Shown here: positions 29,427 to 38,795 of the stretch, one piece after another | Position numbering within the stretch: the stretch's first letter is position 1 | Layout: each line of letters starts with the position of its first letter | Source: Pseudomonas oryzagri | GTDB lineage: Bacteria; Pseudomonadota; Gammaproteobacteria; Pseudomonadales; Pseudomonadaceae | DNA: 64,000 nt | Assembly (NCBI RefSeq): GCF_020831405.1 | Contig: NZ_JAJHPU010000019.1 | Location: 1 to 64,000, forward strand | Direction of reading: 5' to 3' | The notes under the pieces: generated by a model | What the model was told of the DNA's origin: nothing | The model's database searches: none | Seen by the model: the letters and a program-made list of their open reading frames with translations, nothing else | Made by a program: the position numbers and the translations under genes

Positions 29427-29975
29427 CTAGTGCGGCATGCCCATGGCACGGGTGACGCCATCGGTGGTCCGGCTGAAGCCGTAGTAGGCGACCTTGATGT
29501 CGGTGAACTTGCCCGCCTCGTTCAGCTTGTAGACGACCGCACCGCGGTAATCGAAGCGCTCGCCCTGGCGGATCGGCCCGAAGGGCGTGTCCTGGGCGTC
29601 ACGGGGCACGTTGAAGATCGCGTGGAGCTGGACGGCGAGTGTCTTGCCGTCGAACAGGAATTCTTCGACGATCACCTTTTCGTCCATCGCGCCCCAGATC
29701 TTGCGGTAGTGCTCCTTGACCGCCGGAATCCCCTCGAAGACCAGCCCGCCGTTGCTCATGCGCACCTCGGGGGCATAGTAGGTCTCGAAGGCGGCGGGAT
29801 CCTTACGGTTGAACATGCCCAGGTAGCGCTCGAAGCTCGCGCGGTCGACGACGCGGCCGGCGTCCGCCGCCTGCACCACCGGGGTAGCGGCCAGGGCCTG
29901 GGGCGCCAGGGTCAGCGCCGGTCCCACCATCGAAGCCAGCAGCGCCAGGGCGCAACAGTGTTTGATCAATTTCAT
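29427..29975 (-). CDS. Secreted NTF2-like (SnoaL-type) protein
   Basis: 182 residues. Signal peptide (1-30, cleaving near QALA-A), then one NTF2-like cone domain (about 42-165, with RYLGMFNRKDPAAFETYYAP and the buried pocket strands). Cytosolic relatives are cyclases, isomerases or hydratases in polyketide, steroid and aromatic metabolism; a periplasmic copy could bind or isomerise the substrate on its way in. No catalytic residues can be assigned with confidence. GAGAGCG precedes ATG 29975, and an AANAANAA run sits directly before it. The gap of 96 bases to the epimerase gene may hold an internal promoter. Confidence 0.75.
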   Translation of the reverse strand: MKLIKHCCALALLASMVGPALTLAPQALAATPVVQAADAGRVVDRASFERYLGMFNRKDPAAFETYYAPEVRMSNGGLVFEGIPAVKEHYRKIWGAMDEKVIVEEFLFDGKTLAVQLHAIFNVPRDAQDTPFGPIRQGERFDYRGAVVYKLNEAGKFTDIKVAYYGFSRTTDGVTRAMGMPH

Positions 29976-29987
29976 TTTTCGCTCTCT

Positions 29988-29998
29988 TTGTTGTTATT
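29988..29998 (-). promoter_or_regulatory. Crc/Hfq-type CA motif (AATAACAACAA)
   Basis: Two overlapping AANAANAA matches on the minus strand, directly before AGAGAGCG and the start of the NTF2-like gene. Confidence 0.65.
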
Positions 29999-30071
29999 CG
30001 ACGAACAGAAATATCGGTGCGACGGCCCGGCCAGCCGAGGCTGGCGCAGGCCCGGACAGGTCACCCACCCG

Positions 30072-31028
30072 CTAGTCGCGCCCGCCCAAGGCATGGCGGA
30101 TCAACGCTGCAATGCTGCCGTCGTGCCGGAAGCCGAGGGCCTCGGCGGCGCCGGCGTCCAGCGGCGGCAAGCGGCCGAAGGCGGCCTCCAGTCCTTCGTC
30201 GGCCTGGTAACGTACCAGCGCCCGACGGTCCTCGCCGAAGCGCTGCACCAGCCCTTCCACCAACTCCGCCATCGACAGGCGCAGCACCGGCAGGGTGTAG
30301 TCGCGGCGCTCCCGCACCTGCTCGGCCGACAGGCGCGCGGCATGCAGCAGGTTGTCGGCGCAGCAACCGACCGACATCCACCAGGCCACCGCGTCGGCCG
30401 ACACCGGACAGGTGAAGGGCTCGCCGGCGGCCAGCTTCCAGAACACGTCGCTCATGAAGGCCGACAGCAGGCCCGAGGGCTGCGGCGGCCGGGCGACGAT
30501 GCCGGGCAGGCGCAGGGTGCGCCCGTCCAGCCAGCCGCGCCGGCTGTAGTCCTCGAGCAGGATCTCGCCGACCAGCTTGTGCGCGCCGTAGGACAGCCCC
30601 GGCTTCATCGGCGAGGCATCGTCGACCAACGCCGGCAGCGGCGAGCCGTACACCGCGATGGTGCTGGTGAACACCACCCGCGGGCAAAGGCCCTGGGCGC
30701 GCAGGCGCTCGAACAGCTCGAGGGTGGCGAGCAGGTTGACCTGCAGCCCCAGCGCGTAATTGCGCTCGGCCGCCCCGCCGGGAATGCTCGCCAGGTGGAA
30801 CACCAGCTGCGGCGGCGCAACCAGTGCCTCGCCCAGCACCGCCGGCTCGGCGATGCTGCCGCACACCACGTGCAGCCGCGGGTCGGCGGGCAGCCCCTCG
30901 CCGCTCATGTCGACCACCGTCAGCCGGGTCAGCGGCCCCTGCCCCGGCAGGACCTCTCCGGCGGCCAGCAACCGCCTGACCAGTTCGCGGCCGACGAAGC
31001 CGTTGCCGCCCGTCACCAGCACGTTCAT
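30072..31028 (-). CDS. NAD-dependent epimerase/dehydratase-family dehydrogenase
   Basis: 318 residues, extended SDR. GGNGFVG (7-13) binds NAD; S near 120 in FTSTIAVYG and the YGAHK motif (about 146-150) supply the active site. The overall layout resembles D-erythronate dehydrogenase (DenD) and related sugar-acid enzymes, so oxidation of a hydroxy-acid intermediate is likely. Its ATG overlaps the FAH gene stop (ATGA). Confidence 0.85.
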   Translation of the reverse strand: MNVLVTGGNGFVGRELVRRLLAAGEVLPGQGPLTRLTVVDMSGEGLPADPRLHVVCGSIAEPAVLGEALVAPPQLVFHLASIPGGAAERNYALGLQVNLLATLELFERLRAQGLCPRVVFTSTIAVYGSPLPALVDDASPMKPGLSYGAHKLVGEILLEDYSRRGWLDGRTLRLPGIVARPPQPSGLLSAFMSDVFWKLAAGEPFTCPVSADAVAWWMSVGCCADNLLHAARLSAEQVRERRDYTLPVLRLSMAELVEGLVQRFGEDRRALVRYQADEGLEAAFGRLPPLDAGAAEALGFRHDGSIAALIRHALGGRD

Positions 31029-32011
31029 GACCGGCCCTCCGCGCTCACCAGGCGATGCTCGATGGCGCCGAACAGCGACTGGCCGTCGCTGCCGTGCATC
31101 TCGAAGCGCAGCACCTCGCCGAAGCGCATGAACGGCGTGCTCGACTCGCCGTGGTCGATCATCTCGACCGCCCGGCGCTCGGCCAGGCAGGCGGAGCCGA
31201 CCTCACGGTAGTCCGGACTGGAGAAGGTGCCCGAAGCCAGCACGGTGCCGGCGCGCAGGCTGCGGTTGTAGGCCAGGTGGCTGATCAGCTCGCCGAAGCT
31301 GAAGTCCATCGCGCCGCCGTTGGGGTTGCCGAACCACTCGCCGTTGCGGCTGACGCGCATGTCCAGATGCACCCGGCCGTCGCGCCAGGCCGCGCCGAGT
31401 TCGTCCGGAGTCACCGCCACCGGACCAAACACCGTGGCCGGCTTGGCGTTGATCAGGCCGAAGCCCATCGACAGCTCACGGAACAGGTGGGCGCGCATCG
31501 ACACGTCGTTGAGCAGCAGGAACAGCTTGATGTGCCCCTCGGCGGCCTGCGCGTCCACGCCCATCGGCACGTCGTCGAGCACCACGGCGACCTCGCCTTC
31601 GAAGTCGCAGTTGTCGGCCTCGGTCGGGAACGGGTAGTCGTCGCAGGGGCCGCGGAAATCGTCGCCCTGGCGCTGCACCAGGATCGGGATGCCGGCCTGC
31701 TTCTTCACGTTGAGGTTGTAGGCCTGCTCCATGATCTTGCCGTGGTTGAGGAACGCCGAGGCATCGACGAACTGGTAGGCGCGCGGCAGCGGCGCGCCGA
31801 CCCCGGCCGGGTCGAAGGCGAAGGCGCCCGCCGCCTCGCCGGCATTCAGGGCCGCATACTCGGCCTGCAGCGCGGGCTCGACCTCGGCCCAGCGCTCGAT
31901 GGCGGCCTGCAGGGTCGGCGCACCGCGCGCCGGCACCGCGCGGGCCAGGTCGCGGGAAACCACCAGCAGCCGGCCGTCGCGGCTGCCGTCCTTGAGGGTT
32001 GCCAGTTTCAT
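31025..32011 (-). CDS. Fumarylacetoacetate hydrolase-family protein
   Basis: 328 residues, FAH fold. Metal-binding acidic residues appear in CDFEGEVAVVL and LLLNDVSMRAH, and the N-terminal region YQFVDASAFLNHG matches the family. Relatives cleave C-C bonds of ring-fission products (fumarylacetoacetate, fumarylpyruvate) or decarboxylate and hydrate homologues. It probably acts after ring cleavage here. AAGGAG lies 8 bases before ATG 32011; it overlaps neighbours on both sides by ATGA, so three genes are coupled. Confidence 0.88.
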   Translation of the reverse strand: MKLATLKDGSRDGRLLVVSRDLARAVPARGAPTLQAAIERWAEVEPALQAEYAALNAGEAAGAFAFDPAGVGAPLPRAYQFVDASAFLNHGKIMEQAYNLNVKKQAGIPILVQRQGDDFRGPCDDYPFPTEADNCDFEGEVAVVLDDVPMGVDAQAAEGHIKLFLLLNDVSMRAHLFRELSMGFGLINAKPATVFGPVAVTPDELGAAWRDGRVHLDMRVSRNGEWFGNPNGGAMDFSFGELISHLAYNRSLRAGTVLASGTFSSPDYREVGSACLAERRAVEMIDHGESSTPFMRFGEVLRFEMHGSDGQSLFGAIEHRLVSAEGRS

Positions 32012-32466
32012 GTGCGGTTCTCCTTCGAAGCGCTGGCGGGTTGATTCCACAACTCGGGGAACTGGATCAGCTCGATCAGGTTGCCGGCGTTGTCGCGGAT
32101 GAAGGCCATCGGCGTGCCCTGCACCACCTTCTCGAACACGATGTCGGCGCCCTTCTCACGCAGCCCCTGTACCGCGGCCGAGACGTCCTGCACGGCCAGG
32201 CACAGGTGCTTGTTGCCGTGGGTGCGCACGTCCAGGTTGGGCTCGCGCCGCTCGGCCGGCAGCGGCGCGGCGCCGGCCACCTGGAACAGCTCGATGCGAA
32301 AGTCGCCGCGGCGGATGAACGCCACCTCGGCCGGGATGATCTCGATGAAGGTGCGCATCTCCACGGCGAAGCCGAGCATGCGGCCATACCAGTCGATGGC
32401 GGCGTCCATGTCCGGCACGCTGACGCCGACGTGGTGCGGTTTGAATTCGGGGCAGTTCTGGGTCAT
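32008..32466 (-). CDS. VOC-family (glyoxalase/bleomycin-resistance fold) protein
   Basis: 152 residues, two beta-alpha-beta-beta-beta units. Likely metal ligands are in HHVGVSV, IELFQV, NKHLCLAV and LIELIQF, the pattern of glyoxalase I and methylmalonyl-CoA epimerase. It could isomerise or cleave a pathway intermediate; the reaction cannot be named. AAGGAAG precedes ATG 32466. It overlaps the FAH gene. Confidence 0.82.
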   Translation of the reverse strand: MTQNCPEFKPHHVGVSVPDMDAAIDWYGRMLGFAVEMRTFIEIIPAEVAFIRRGDFRIELFQVAGAAPLPAERREPNLDVRTHGNKHLCLAVQDVSAAVQGLREKGADIVFEKVVQGTPMAFIRDNAGNLIELIQFPELWNQPASASKENRT

Positions 32467-32485
32467 CGACTTGCTTCCTTACGGA

Positions 32486-33241
32486 TCAGCTGAGCGGGCG
32501 GCCGCCATCCACGGGGATGACCGCGCCGGTGGTGAAGGTCAGGTGACTGGCCAGCGCCACCACCGCATCGGCCACTTCATGGGGCTCGGCCAGGCGCTGG
32601 AGCGGCGTGCGCCCGGCCTGCTCGTCGCGCCATGAGCGGTCCATCTTCTTGACGAAGTCGGTATCGGCCAGGCCCGGCGATACCGACACCACCCGGATGG
32701 CCGGCGCCAGAGCACGAGCCAGCGATTTGGTCATGTTGTCCAGCGCCGCCTTGGAGGCGCAGTAGGCGACGTTGCTGCCCATGGCGCTGACCGCGGCGAT
32801 CGAGGAGATGTTGACCACCAGGCCGGCGCCGCTTCTTTCCAGCAGCTGTCGCAGCGCACGCAGGGTGGCGAAGGGACCGCGCACGTTGGTGGCGAGAATC
32901 TGCTCGAAAAGTCCGTCGTCCAGGCCGTCGAGATCCTCGTGGGGCACGAAACGGGTGGTGCCGGCGCAGTTGACCAGGATGTCGCAGCGACCGTAGCGGC
33001 CCTCGATCTCCTCGGCCAGCGCGGCCAGCGCCGCGCTGTCGGTGACCGGGGCCGCCAACGCGGCGTGCGGCCTGCCCGCCAGGGGCAGGCCCGCCGCCAG
33101 TCTCTCTGCGGGCTCACGGGAACTGTGGTAGCCGACCACGACCGTCACGCCGGCGGCGGCCAACCCCTGGCAGATGGCGGCGCCGATGCCGCCGGCGCCT
33201 CCGGTGACCAGGGCTACGCGGTTCTGCAGAGAAACGGCCAT
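32486..33241 (-). CDS. Short-chain dehydrogenase/reductase (intact active site)
   Basis: 251 residues, classical SDR close to the acetoacetyl-CoA reductase/FabG type. TGGAGGIG (13-20) binds the cofactor; the catalytic tetrad is complete with N119, S146/S147, Y160 (YCASK) and K164. It probably oxidises a side-chain alcohol or reduces a ketone. It starts 3 bases after the HisD-like gene, so it is coupled to it. Confidence 0.9.
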   Translation of the reverse strand: MAVSLQNRVALVTGGAGGIGAAICQGLAAAGVTVVVGYHSSREPAERLAAGLPLAGRPHAALAAPVTDSAALAALAEEIEGRYGRCDILVNCAGTTRFVPHEDLDGLDDGLFEQILATNVRGPFATLRALRQLLERSGAGLVVNISSIAAVSAMGSNVAYCASKAALDNMTKSLARALAPAIRVVSVSPGLADTDFVKKMDRSWRDEQAGRTPLQRLAEPHEVADAVVALASHLTFTTGAVIPVDGGRPLS

Positions 33242-33244
33242 GGC

Positions 33245-34528
33245 TCAGGCCGTCTTCTTCAGGCGGCGCACGCGGATGTCCGCCTGCTCCTTGTGCCCGG
33301 CGAAGTGCTCGAGGGCGCACAGCCGCGAGCAGTACTCACCGATCAGCACCGCGGCCTCGTCGGTCAGCACGCGCTGGTAGGTGTGGGTCTTGATGAACTT
33401 GCCGACCCACAGCCCGCCGGTGTAGCGCCCCGCGCCCATGGTCGGCAGGGTGTGGTTGGTGCCGATCACCTTGTCGCCGTAGGAGACGTTGGTGCGGTGG
33501 CCGAGGAACAGGCCGCCGTAGTTGGTCATGCGTTCGAGGAACCAGTCCGGGTCGCGGGTCATCACCTGCACGTGTTCGGAGCAGATGCGTTCGGACTCCT
33601 GGAGCATCTCCTCGTCGCTGTCGCAGAGGATGATCTCGCCGTAGTCGCGCCAGGCGACGCTGGCCACCGCCGCGGTATCCAGGCGTGCCAGCACCTTGTC
33701 GATGGCCGCCGGCAGTTCCTCGGCGATCTTGCGGCTGGTGGTGACGCAGAAGGCCGGCGAGGTCGGGCCGTGCTCGGCCTGGCCGAGCAGGTCGACCGCC
33801 ACCAGTTCGGCGTCGACGCTGTCGTCGCAGATCACCATGGTCTCGGTCGGCCCGGCGAACAGGTCGATGCCGACCCGCCCGTACAGCTGGCGCTTGGCCT
33901 CGGCCACAAAGGCGTTGCCCGGACCGACGATCATGTCCACCGGGGCGATGTTCTCGGTGCCCAGGGCCATCGCCGCGACGCCCTGCACCCCGCCCATCAC
34001 GTAGATCTCGTCGGCGCCGGCCAGCGCCATGGCGGCGATGATCTCGGCCGACGGCTTGCCGTCGAAGGGCGGCGCGCAGGCGATCACGCGCTTGACCCCG
34101 GCGACCTTGGCGGTCAGCACGCTCATGTGCGCGGAGGCCAGCAGCGGGTACTTGCCGCCGGGGATGTAGCAGCCCACCGAGTTGACCGGGATGTTCTTGT
34201 GGCCAAGCACCACGCCGGGCAGGGTCTCCACCTCGACATCGCGCAGCGACAGCAACTGCACCTGGGCGAAGCGACGGATCTGCGCCTGGGCGAACTTGAT
34301 GTCCTCGATGGCCTGCGGGCTCAGCGAGTCGATGCAGGCCTGGATCTCCTCCTCGCTCAGGCGCAGCGACGGCGGGTTCCAGCGGTCGAACTTCTCCGAA
34401 TACTCGCGCACCGCCGCTTCGCCGCGCTGCTCGATGTCGCGGATGATCTGCTCGACGGTGTTGCGGACCTGGCTGTTGAGTTCGGCCTTCACTTCGGCCG
34501 GCTTGCCTTTCTTCAGGTACTGGATCAT
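33245..34528 (-). CDS. HisD-like NAD-dependent alcohol dehydrogenase
   Basis: 427 residues, the full histidinol-dehydrogenase fold. The zinc-site Gln and His are in DLLGQAEHG, the catalytic Glu-His pair in SEHVQVMT, and NHTLPT and [10 protein letters not shown] match the C-terminal signature. No other his genes are near, so this is a catabolic paralogue of the kind that oxidises alcohols in two steps to carboxylates (as in sulfopropanediol dehydrogenase HpsN). AGGAG precedes ATG 34528, and AATAACAA touches it. Confidence 0.88.
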   Translation of the reverse strand: MIQYLKKGKPAEVKAELNSQVRNTVEQIIRDIEQRGEAAVREYSEKFDRWNPPSLRLSEEEIQACIDSLSPQAIEDIKFAQAQIRRFAQVQLLSLRDVEVETLPGVVLGHKNIPVNSVGCYIPGGKYPLLASAHMSVLTAKVAGVKRVIACAPPFDGKPSAEIIAAMALAGADEIYVMGGVQGVAAMALGTENIAPVDMIVGPGNAFVAEAKRQLYGRVGIDLFAGPTETMVICDDSVDAELVAVDLLGQAEHGPTSPAFCVTTSRKIAEELPAAIDKVLARLDTAAVASVAWRDYGEIILCDSDEEMLQESERICSEHVQVMTRDPDWFLERMTNYGGLFLGHRTNVSYGDKVIGTNHTLPTMGAGRYTGGLWVGKFIKTHTYQRVLTDEAAVLIGEYCSRLCALEHFAGHKEQADIRVRRLKKTA

Positions 34529-34540
34529 TGCTTGCTCCTC

Positions 34541-34548
34541 TTGTTATT
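34541..34548 (-). promoter_or_regulatory. Crc/Hfq-type CA motif (AATAACAA)
   Basis: Minus-strand AATAACAAGAGGAG: the motif runs straight into the Shine-Dalgarno of the HisD-like gene, the geometry expected for translational repression by Hfq/Crc. Confidence 0.7.
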
Positions 34549-34586
34549 GATTGCCCCGCGCCGCTGGTGCGGGGCCGCTCGCTTGG

Positions 34587-35135
34587 TCAAACCGTGCCGG
34601 CCGCGCGCTCCACCTCGACGCCGAGAGCGACGACGAAGCGCGCGACCATGTTGTAGGTGGCGACGACCCCGACCAGCTCGACCAGCCGGGTGTCGCCCAG
34701 TTCGCCGCGCAACTCGTCCAGCAGTGCGGCGGACACCCGGACCTGGCGGGTCATCTCCAGCGCCAGGCGCAGCACGGCGCGCTCCAGCGGGGTGAACAAC
34801 TGCTGGTTGCCGACGGCGCTCTTCAGATCGCGCAGGGCGTTGAACTGCGCCGGGGTGCCGCCGGCCTTGAGAAACAGCGGGCCGTGGTGGTGCATTTCGT
34901 ATTCGGCGCCGCACAGCGCGGCCACCGCGCACAGCGCCAGCTCGCGCAGCTTGGCCGGCAGCTCCAGCTCGTTGCGCACCTTGCCCAGCAGCGCGCCCCA
35001 GCCCTGGGTGAACGGCACGCTGTGCAGCAGCATGCGGTCGAGGTTGAGCAGCGTGCCGCCGCGGCGCTCGCGGATCGGCGCCACCAGCTCTTCGGGGCCG
35101 GCCGCCTCCAGCGGCTTGTAGGGAATCGCGGGCAT
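34587..35135 (-). CDS. Carboxymuconolactone decarboxylase-family protein
   Basis: 182 residues, AhpD/CMD-like all-helical fold with cysteines C69 and C75 followed by EYEMHHHG (78-85). The usual CxxC-like AhpD pair is not present in that spacing, so peroxidase activity is doubtful; decarboxylation or lactone isomerisation in the pathway is the alternative. AGGAACC precedes ATG 35135. It lies between the MMPL transporter and HisD-like genes. Confidence 0.8.
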   Translation of the reverse strand: MPAIPYKPLEAAGPEELVAPIRERRGGTLLNLDRMLLHSVPFTQGWGALLGKVRNELELPAKLRELALCAVAALCGAEYEMHHHGPLFLKAGGTPAQFNALRDLKSAVGNQQLFTPLERAVLRLALEMTRQVRVSAALLDELRGELGDTRLVELVGVVATYNMVARFVVALGVEVERAAGTV

Positions 35136-35195
35136 GCTCAGGTTCCTGTGTTCGACACGGCCGGGCGGCGCGGGCAATCGATATGTGCGTCCATC

Positions 35196-37610
35196 TCAGG
35201 CCGCCCTCGATTCGAGGTCGCTCGACTCGGCGCGCCGCTCGAGCTGCCGCCCCTGGGGCAGGAGGAAGTGCGCCAGCGCCGGCAGCAGGACCAGGGCGCC
35301 GACCATGTTCCACAGGAACATGAAGGCCAGCAGGATGCCCATGTCGGCCTGGAACTTGATCGCCGAGAGGGTCCAGGTGGCGACGCCGACGGCCAGGGTC
35401 AGGCCGGTCAGCAGCACCACCTTGCCGGTGAAGGTCAGCGCCGCGTAGTAGGCGTCGGAGAGGCTGTCTCCGGCACGCATGCGCGCCAGGGTCACCGACA
35501 GGATGTACAGCGCGTAGTCCACGCCGATGCCCACGCCGAGGGCGATCACCGGCAGGGTGGCGACCTTCACGCCCATGCCCAGGGCCACCATCAGCGCCTC
35601 GGCGAGCAGCGAGGTCAGCATCAGCGGCAGGATCGCCACCACCACCGCGCGCCAGGAACGGAAGGTGACGAAGCACAGCAGGGTCACCGCGCCGTAGACC
35701 AGGAACAGCATCTGCCGCCAGGCCTGCTTGACCACGATGTTGGTGGCCGCGTCGATGCCGGCGCTGCCGGCGGCCAGCCGGAAGTGGATGGCGTCGGTGT
35801 CGTTGGCGGCGGCGAAGGCTTCGACGTGCTCGACCACGCGGGTCAGGGTGTCGGCCTTGTGGTCCTTGAGGTAGACGTAGAGGGTCAGCAGGTCGCAGGC
35901 GTCGTTGTACAGGCCGCGCGGCGCCCCGGCGGTGATGAAGTTGAGCATCGACTGGTTCTTGATCAGCTCGAACCACTTCGGATTGCCCTCGTTGAGGCCG
36001 GTGAGCACCTGGCGGTTGAGCAGCGCCAGCGAGCTGGTCGACTCCACCCCCGGCAGCTGGCGCAGCTGCCACTCCAGCGCATCGACCCGCTTGAGCACCT
36101 CGTAGCTGGCGCAGCCGCCGTTGCCGGGGGTCTCGACCATCACCGCGAACACGTCGCTGCTGGCGCCGAAGCGGCCGTTCATCACCGCCACGTCGCGGTT
36201 GTAGCGCGAGTCGGCGCGCAGTTCCGGCGCACCCGGATCGAGGTCGCCGATCTTCAGCTGGTGGCTGCCGAGCAGCCCGGCGCCGGTCAGCAGCAGCGCG
36301 CCGAGCAGCGCCACCACGGCGCCCGGACGACGGGTGAAGCGGTCGAGCAAGGCCCACAAGGGATGGCGCACGTCGACCTGCTCGGCCTTCAGGCTGCGCG
36401 CAGCGGCGGCGGGGCTGACGCCGCTGTAGGACAGCATGATCGGCAGCAGAATTAAGTTGGTGAAGATCAGCACCGCCACGCCCAGGCTGGCGGCGATCGC
36501 CAGTTCCTGGATCACCCGGATGTCGATCACCAGCAGCACCGCGAAGCCCACCGCGTCGGCCAAGAGCGCGGTCAGCCCGGCGAGGAACAGGCGGCGGAAG
36601 GTGAAGCGCGCGGCGACGTACTTGTGGGTGCCGCGGCCGATGTCCTGCATGATGCCGTTCATCTTCTGCGCGCCGTGGCTCATGCCGATGGCGAACACCA
36701 GGAACGGCACCAGCATCGAGTAGGGATCGAGCTGGTAACCCAGCGCGGCGATCAGCCCCAGCTGCCAGATCACCGCCACCAGCGAGCTGGCCACCACCAG
36801 CGCGGTGCTGCGCACGCAGCGGGTGTACCAGAACACCATGGCGGTGACGATGCCGACCGCCAGGGCGAAGAAGGTCAGCACCTCGCGCAGGCCGTCGATC
36901 AGATCGCCGACGATCTTGGCGAAGCCGGTGATGTGCAGCTGGATGTCGCCCTGCTGGTAGCGGCCGCGCAGGTCTTCCAGGCGGGCGGACAGCTGCGCGT
37001 AGTCGATGGCACTACCGTCCGGCAGCTGGCTGAGCAGCGGCACGTAGAGCACGCTGGCGCTGCCGTCGAGGGCCACCAGCTGGCCGATCTCGCCGGAGCG
37101 GTCGATGTTAGCGCGCAGCTGCTGCAGGCTGGCGGCCGAGCCATCGTAGCCGTCCGGGATCACCGGGCCGCCTTCCATGCCTTCCTCGGTCACGCCGATC
37201 CAACGGGTGTTTGGCGTCCACAGCGACTTCATGCCGGCGCGGTCCACGCCCGGGATCAGGAACACTTCGTCGTTGAGCTTGCGCAGCGTTTCAACGTACT
37301 CGGCGTTGTAGATGTTCCCGGAGCGGCTCACCACGCCGATGCGCACGGCGTTGCCGAGACCGCGCAGGTCGTCCTTGTGGCTGAGGTAGCTGGCGATATA
37401 GGGATGCCCGGCCGGGATGGTTTTCTCGAAGCTGGCGTTGAGCTGCAGACCCAGCGCCTGCCAGCCGAGCAGCAGGGTGGTCAGCAGGCACAGCACGACC
37501 ACCGCCAGGCGGTTGTTGAACAGCAGGCGCTCGACGACGTTGCCGGACTGGCGATCGAAGGCCGACAGGTTGGGGATGACGGAAAAACTATTCGAATCCG
37601 GCGTATGCAT
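35196..37610 (-). CDS. MMPL-type RND superfamily transporter
   Basis: 804 residues with a tandem repeat of one helix, a periplasmic domain and five or six helices. GVGIGVDYALYIL in the second half is the helix-10 motif of the hydrophobe/lipid-transporting RND branch. It lacks the HAE1 outer-membrane docking length, so it should move lipids or hydrophobic compounds at the inner membrane. Its neighbour encodes a periplasmic YCF48 propeller, 17 bases apart, and the same region encodes DUF1302 and DUF1329 proteins, a recurring set in hydrophobic-compound catabolic clusters as I recall it. Confidence 0.88.
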   Translation of the reverse strand: MHTPDSNSFSVIPNLSAFDRQSGNVVERLLFNNRLAVVVLCLLTTLLLGWQALGLQLNASFEKTIPAGHPYIASYLSHKDDLRGLGNAVRIGVVSRSGNIYNAEYVETLRKLNDEVFLIPGVDRAGMKSLWTPNTRWIGVTEEGMEGGPVIPDGYDGSAASLQQLRANIDRSGEIGQLVALDGSASVLYVPLLSQLPDGSAIDYAQLSARLEDLRGRYQQGDIQLHITGFAKIVGDLIDGLREVLTFFALAVGIVTAMVFWYTRCVRSTALVVASSLVAVIWQLGLIAALGYQLDPYSMLVPFLVFAIGMSHGAQKMNGIMQDIGRGTHKYVAARFTFRRLFLAGLTALLADAVGFAVLLVIDIRVIQELAIAASLGVAVLIFTNLILLPIMLSYSGVSPAAAARSLKAEQVDVRHPLWALLDRFTRRPGAVVALLGALLLTGAGLLGSHQLKIGDLDPGAPELRADSRYNRDVAVMNGRFGASSDVFAVMVETPGNGGCASYEVLKRVDALEWQLRQLPGVESTSSLALLNRQVLTGLNEGNPKWFELIKNQSMLNFITAGAPRGLYNDACDLLTLYVYLKDHKADTLTRVVEHVEAFAAANDTDAIHFRLAAGSAGIDAATNIVVKQAWRQMLFLVYGAVTLLCFVTFRSWRAVVVAILPLMLTSLLAEALMVALGMGVKVATLPVIALGVGIGVDYALYILSVTLARMRAGDSLSDAYYAALTFTGKVVLLTGLTLAVGVATWTLSAIKFQADMGILLAFMFLWNMVGALVLLPALAHFLLPQGRQLERRAESSDLESRAA

Positions 37611-37627
37611 GGCTTATCTCGACTCTC

Positions 37628-38746
37628 TCAATGCTGGGCCGGACGGACGGCCGGGCGGACCAGGCCTTGCAGGCTGCTGACCAGCAGCTCGCCCGAGGCC
37701 TGCAGGGCCAGGCCGGTGGGCGGCGGCAGCGGCGCCGCGGCGAGCGGCTGCAGGCGCGCGTCCTGGTCGCGGCTTTCCAGCAACTGCCCGGCCTGGTTGG
37801 CGAGGATCAGCCGACCGTCGCGGCCCAACAGGCTGGCGACCACCGACACCGGCGCCGGCGACTGCAGCTGGCTCCAGGTCTGGCCACGGTCGCTGGAGCG
37901 GAAGGCGTTGCCGCGCAGGCCGGCCACCACCACGCTGGCGGCGTCGGCGGCGACGGTGAAGTAGCTGCCTTGGTAGGGGGTAGCCAGGCGGGTGAAGCTC
38001 GCGCCGAGGTCGTCCGAGCGGAACACCCGGCCCTCCTCGCCGGCGATGTAGAGGCTGCTGCCGCCGCCGGCGATGGCGTACAGGTGGCGGGCGCCGGGGT
38101 TGTCCAGGCGGGCGGACAGCGACTGCCAGGTCTGGCCGCCGTCGCGGGTAGCGAGGATCAGGTTGTAGGCGCCGACCACGATGCCGTGCTGTTCGTCGGC
38201 GAAGTACAGGTCGAGCAGGGGCTTGTCCGGGCCGTCGTCCACCATGCGTTGGGCGCTGGCGACCGCGGCGGACTGCTCCACGTCGTCCCTGGCGCGCAGC
38301 CGCGCATCGGCCAGCATCAGCTCGGCGGCCTGGCCGCCGCGCAGCTGCACCTGCCAGCTCTCGCCGCCATCGGCGCTGTGCAGCACGGTGCCGAAGTGGC
38401 CCACCGCCCAGCCCTGGCTGGGGGTCGGGAACCGAACGGCGGTGAGGCCGACGCTGACCGGCACCCTGGCCTGGCGCCAGCTCGCCCCGTCGTCGTCGGA
38501 AAGCAGGATCAGGCCGCGTTCGCCCACCGCCACCAGACGCTTGCCGGTGTTGTGCACGGCCTGGATCACCGAGTGCTGGAAGGCCGCCACGGCCAGCGCC
38601 GGACGCGCATCGGCTTCGGCCAGCGGCGCCGCACGCAGCGGGGGGACACCCAGCGCGCCGGCCAGCAGCGCCAGCGCGACGACGGGGGCACACCACGGAC
38701 GGCACGCGGCCTGGCGGCCGGGGCCGCCGAACAAGGCAATCTTCAT
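37628..38746 (-). CDS. YCF48/BNR-repeat periplasmic propeller protein
   Basis: 372 residues. Signal peptide (about 1-42, ending LRAA-P), then repeated Ycf48/BNR blades with Asp-box-like cores (SDDDGASW, SADGGESW, TRDGGQTW, SDDLGASF, SSDRGQTW). A seven-blade beta-propeller in the periplasm is expected, probably a partner of the MMPL transporter. ATG 38746 was chosen because the signal peptide begins there; 23 further codons upstream lack support. The ribosome site is weak. Confidence 0.85.
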   Translation of the reverse strand: MKIALFGGPGRQAACRPWCAPVVALALLAGALGVPPLRAAPLAEADARPALAVAAFQHSVIQAVHNTGKRLVAVGERGLILLSDDDGASWRQARVPVSVGLTAVRFPTPSQGWAVGHFGTVLHSADGGESWQVQLRGGQAAELMLADARLRARDDVEQSAAVASAQRMVDDGPDKPLLDLYFADEQHGIVVGAYNLILATRDGGQTWQSLSARLDNPGARHLYAIAGGGSSLYIAGEEGRVFRSDDLGASFTRLATPYQGSYFTVAADAASVVVAGLRGNAFRSSDRGQTWSQLQSPAPVSVVASLLGRDGRLILANQAGQLLESRDQDARLQPLAAAPLPPPTGLALQASGELLVSSLQGLVRPAVRPAQH

Positions 38747-38762
38747 AGCGCTGTCTCTTGTA

Positions 38763-38770
38763 ATTGTTAT
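38763..38770 (-). promoter_or_regulatory. Imperfect CA motif (AACAATTA)
   Basis: One mismatch from AANAANAA, followed by CAAGAGACAGCGCT and the YCF48 start. Listed because its position matches the other copies. Confidence 0.35.
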
Positions 38771-38795
38771 GACGGGTGAAGCGGGTGGCGCGGGG

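Noticed and set aside
31226-31240. Short match (about 13 bases) to the 3' end of tRNA-Leu, as a possible att site
   Set aside because: It lies inside the FAH gene in a conserved coding region, is short, and no integrase is present.
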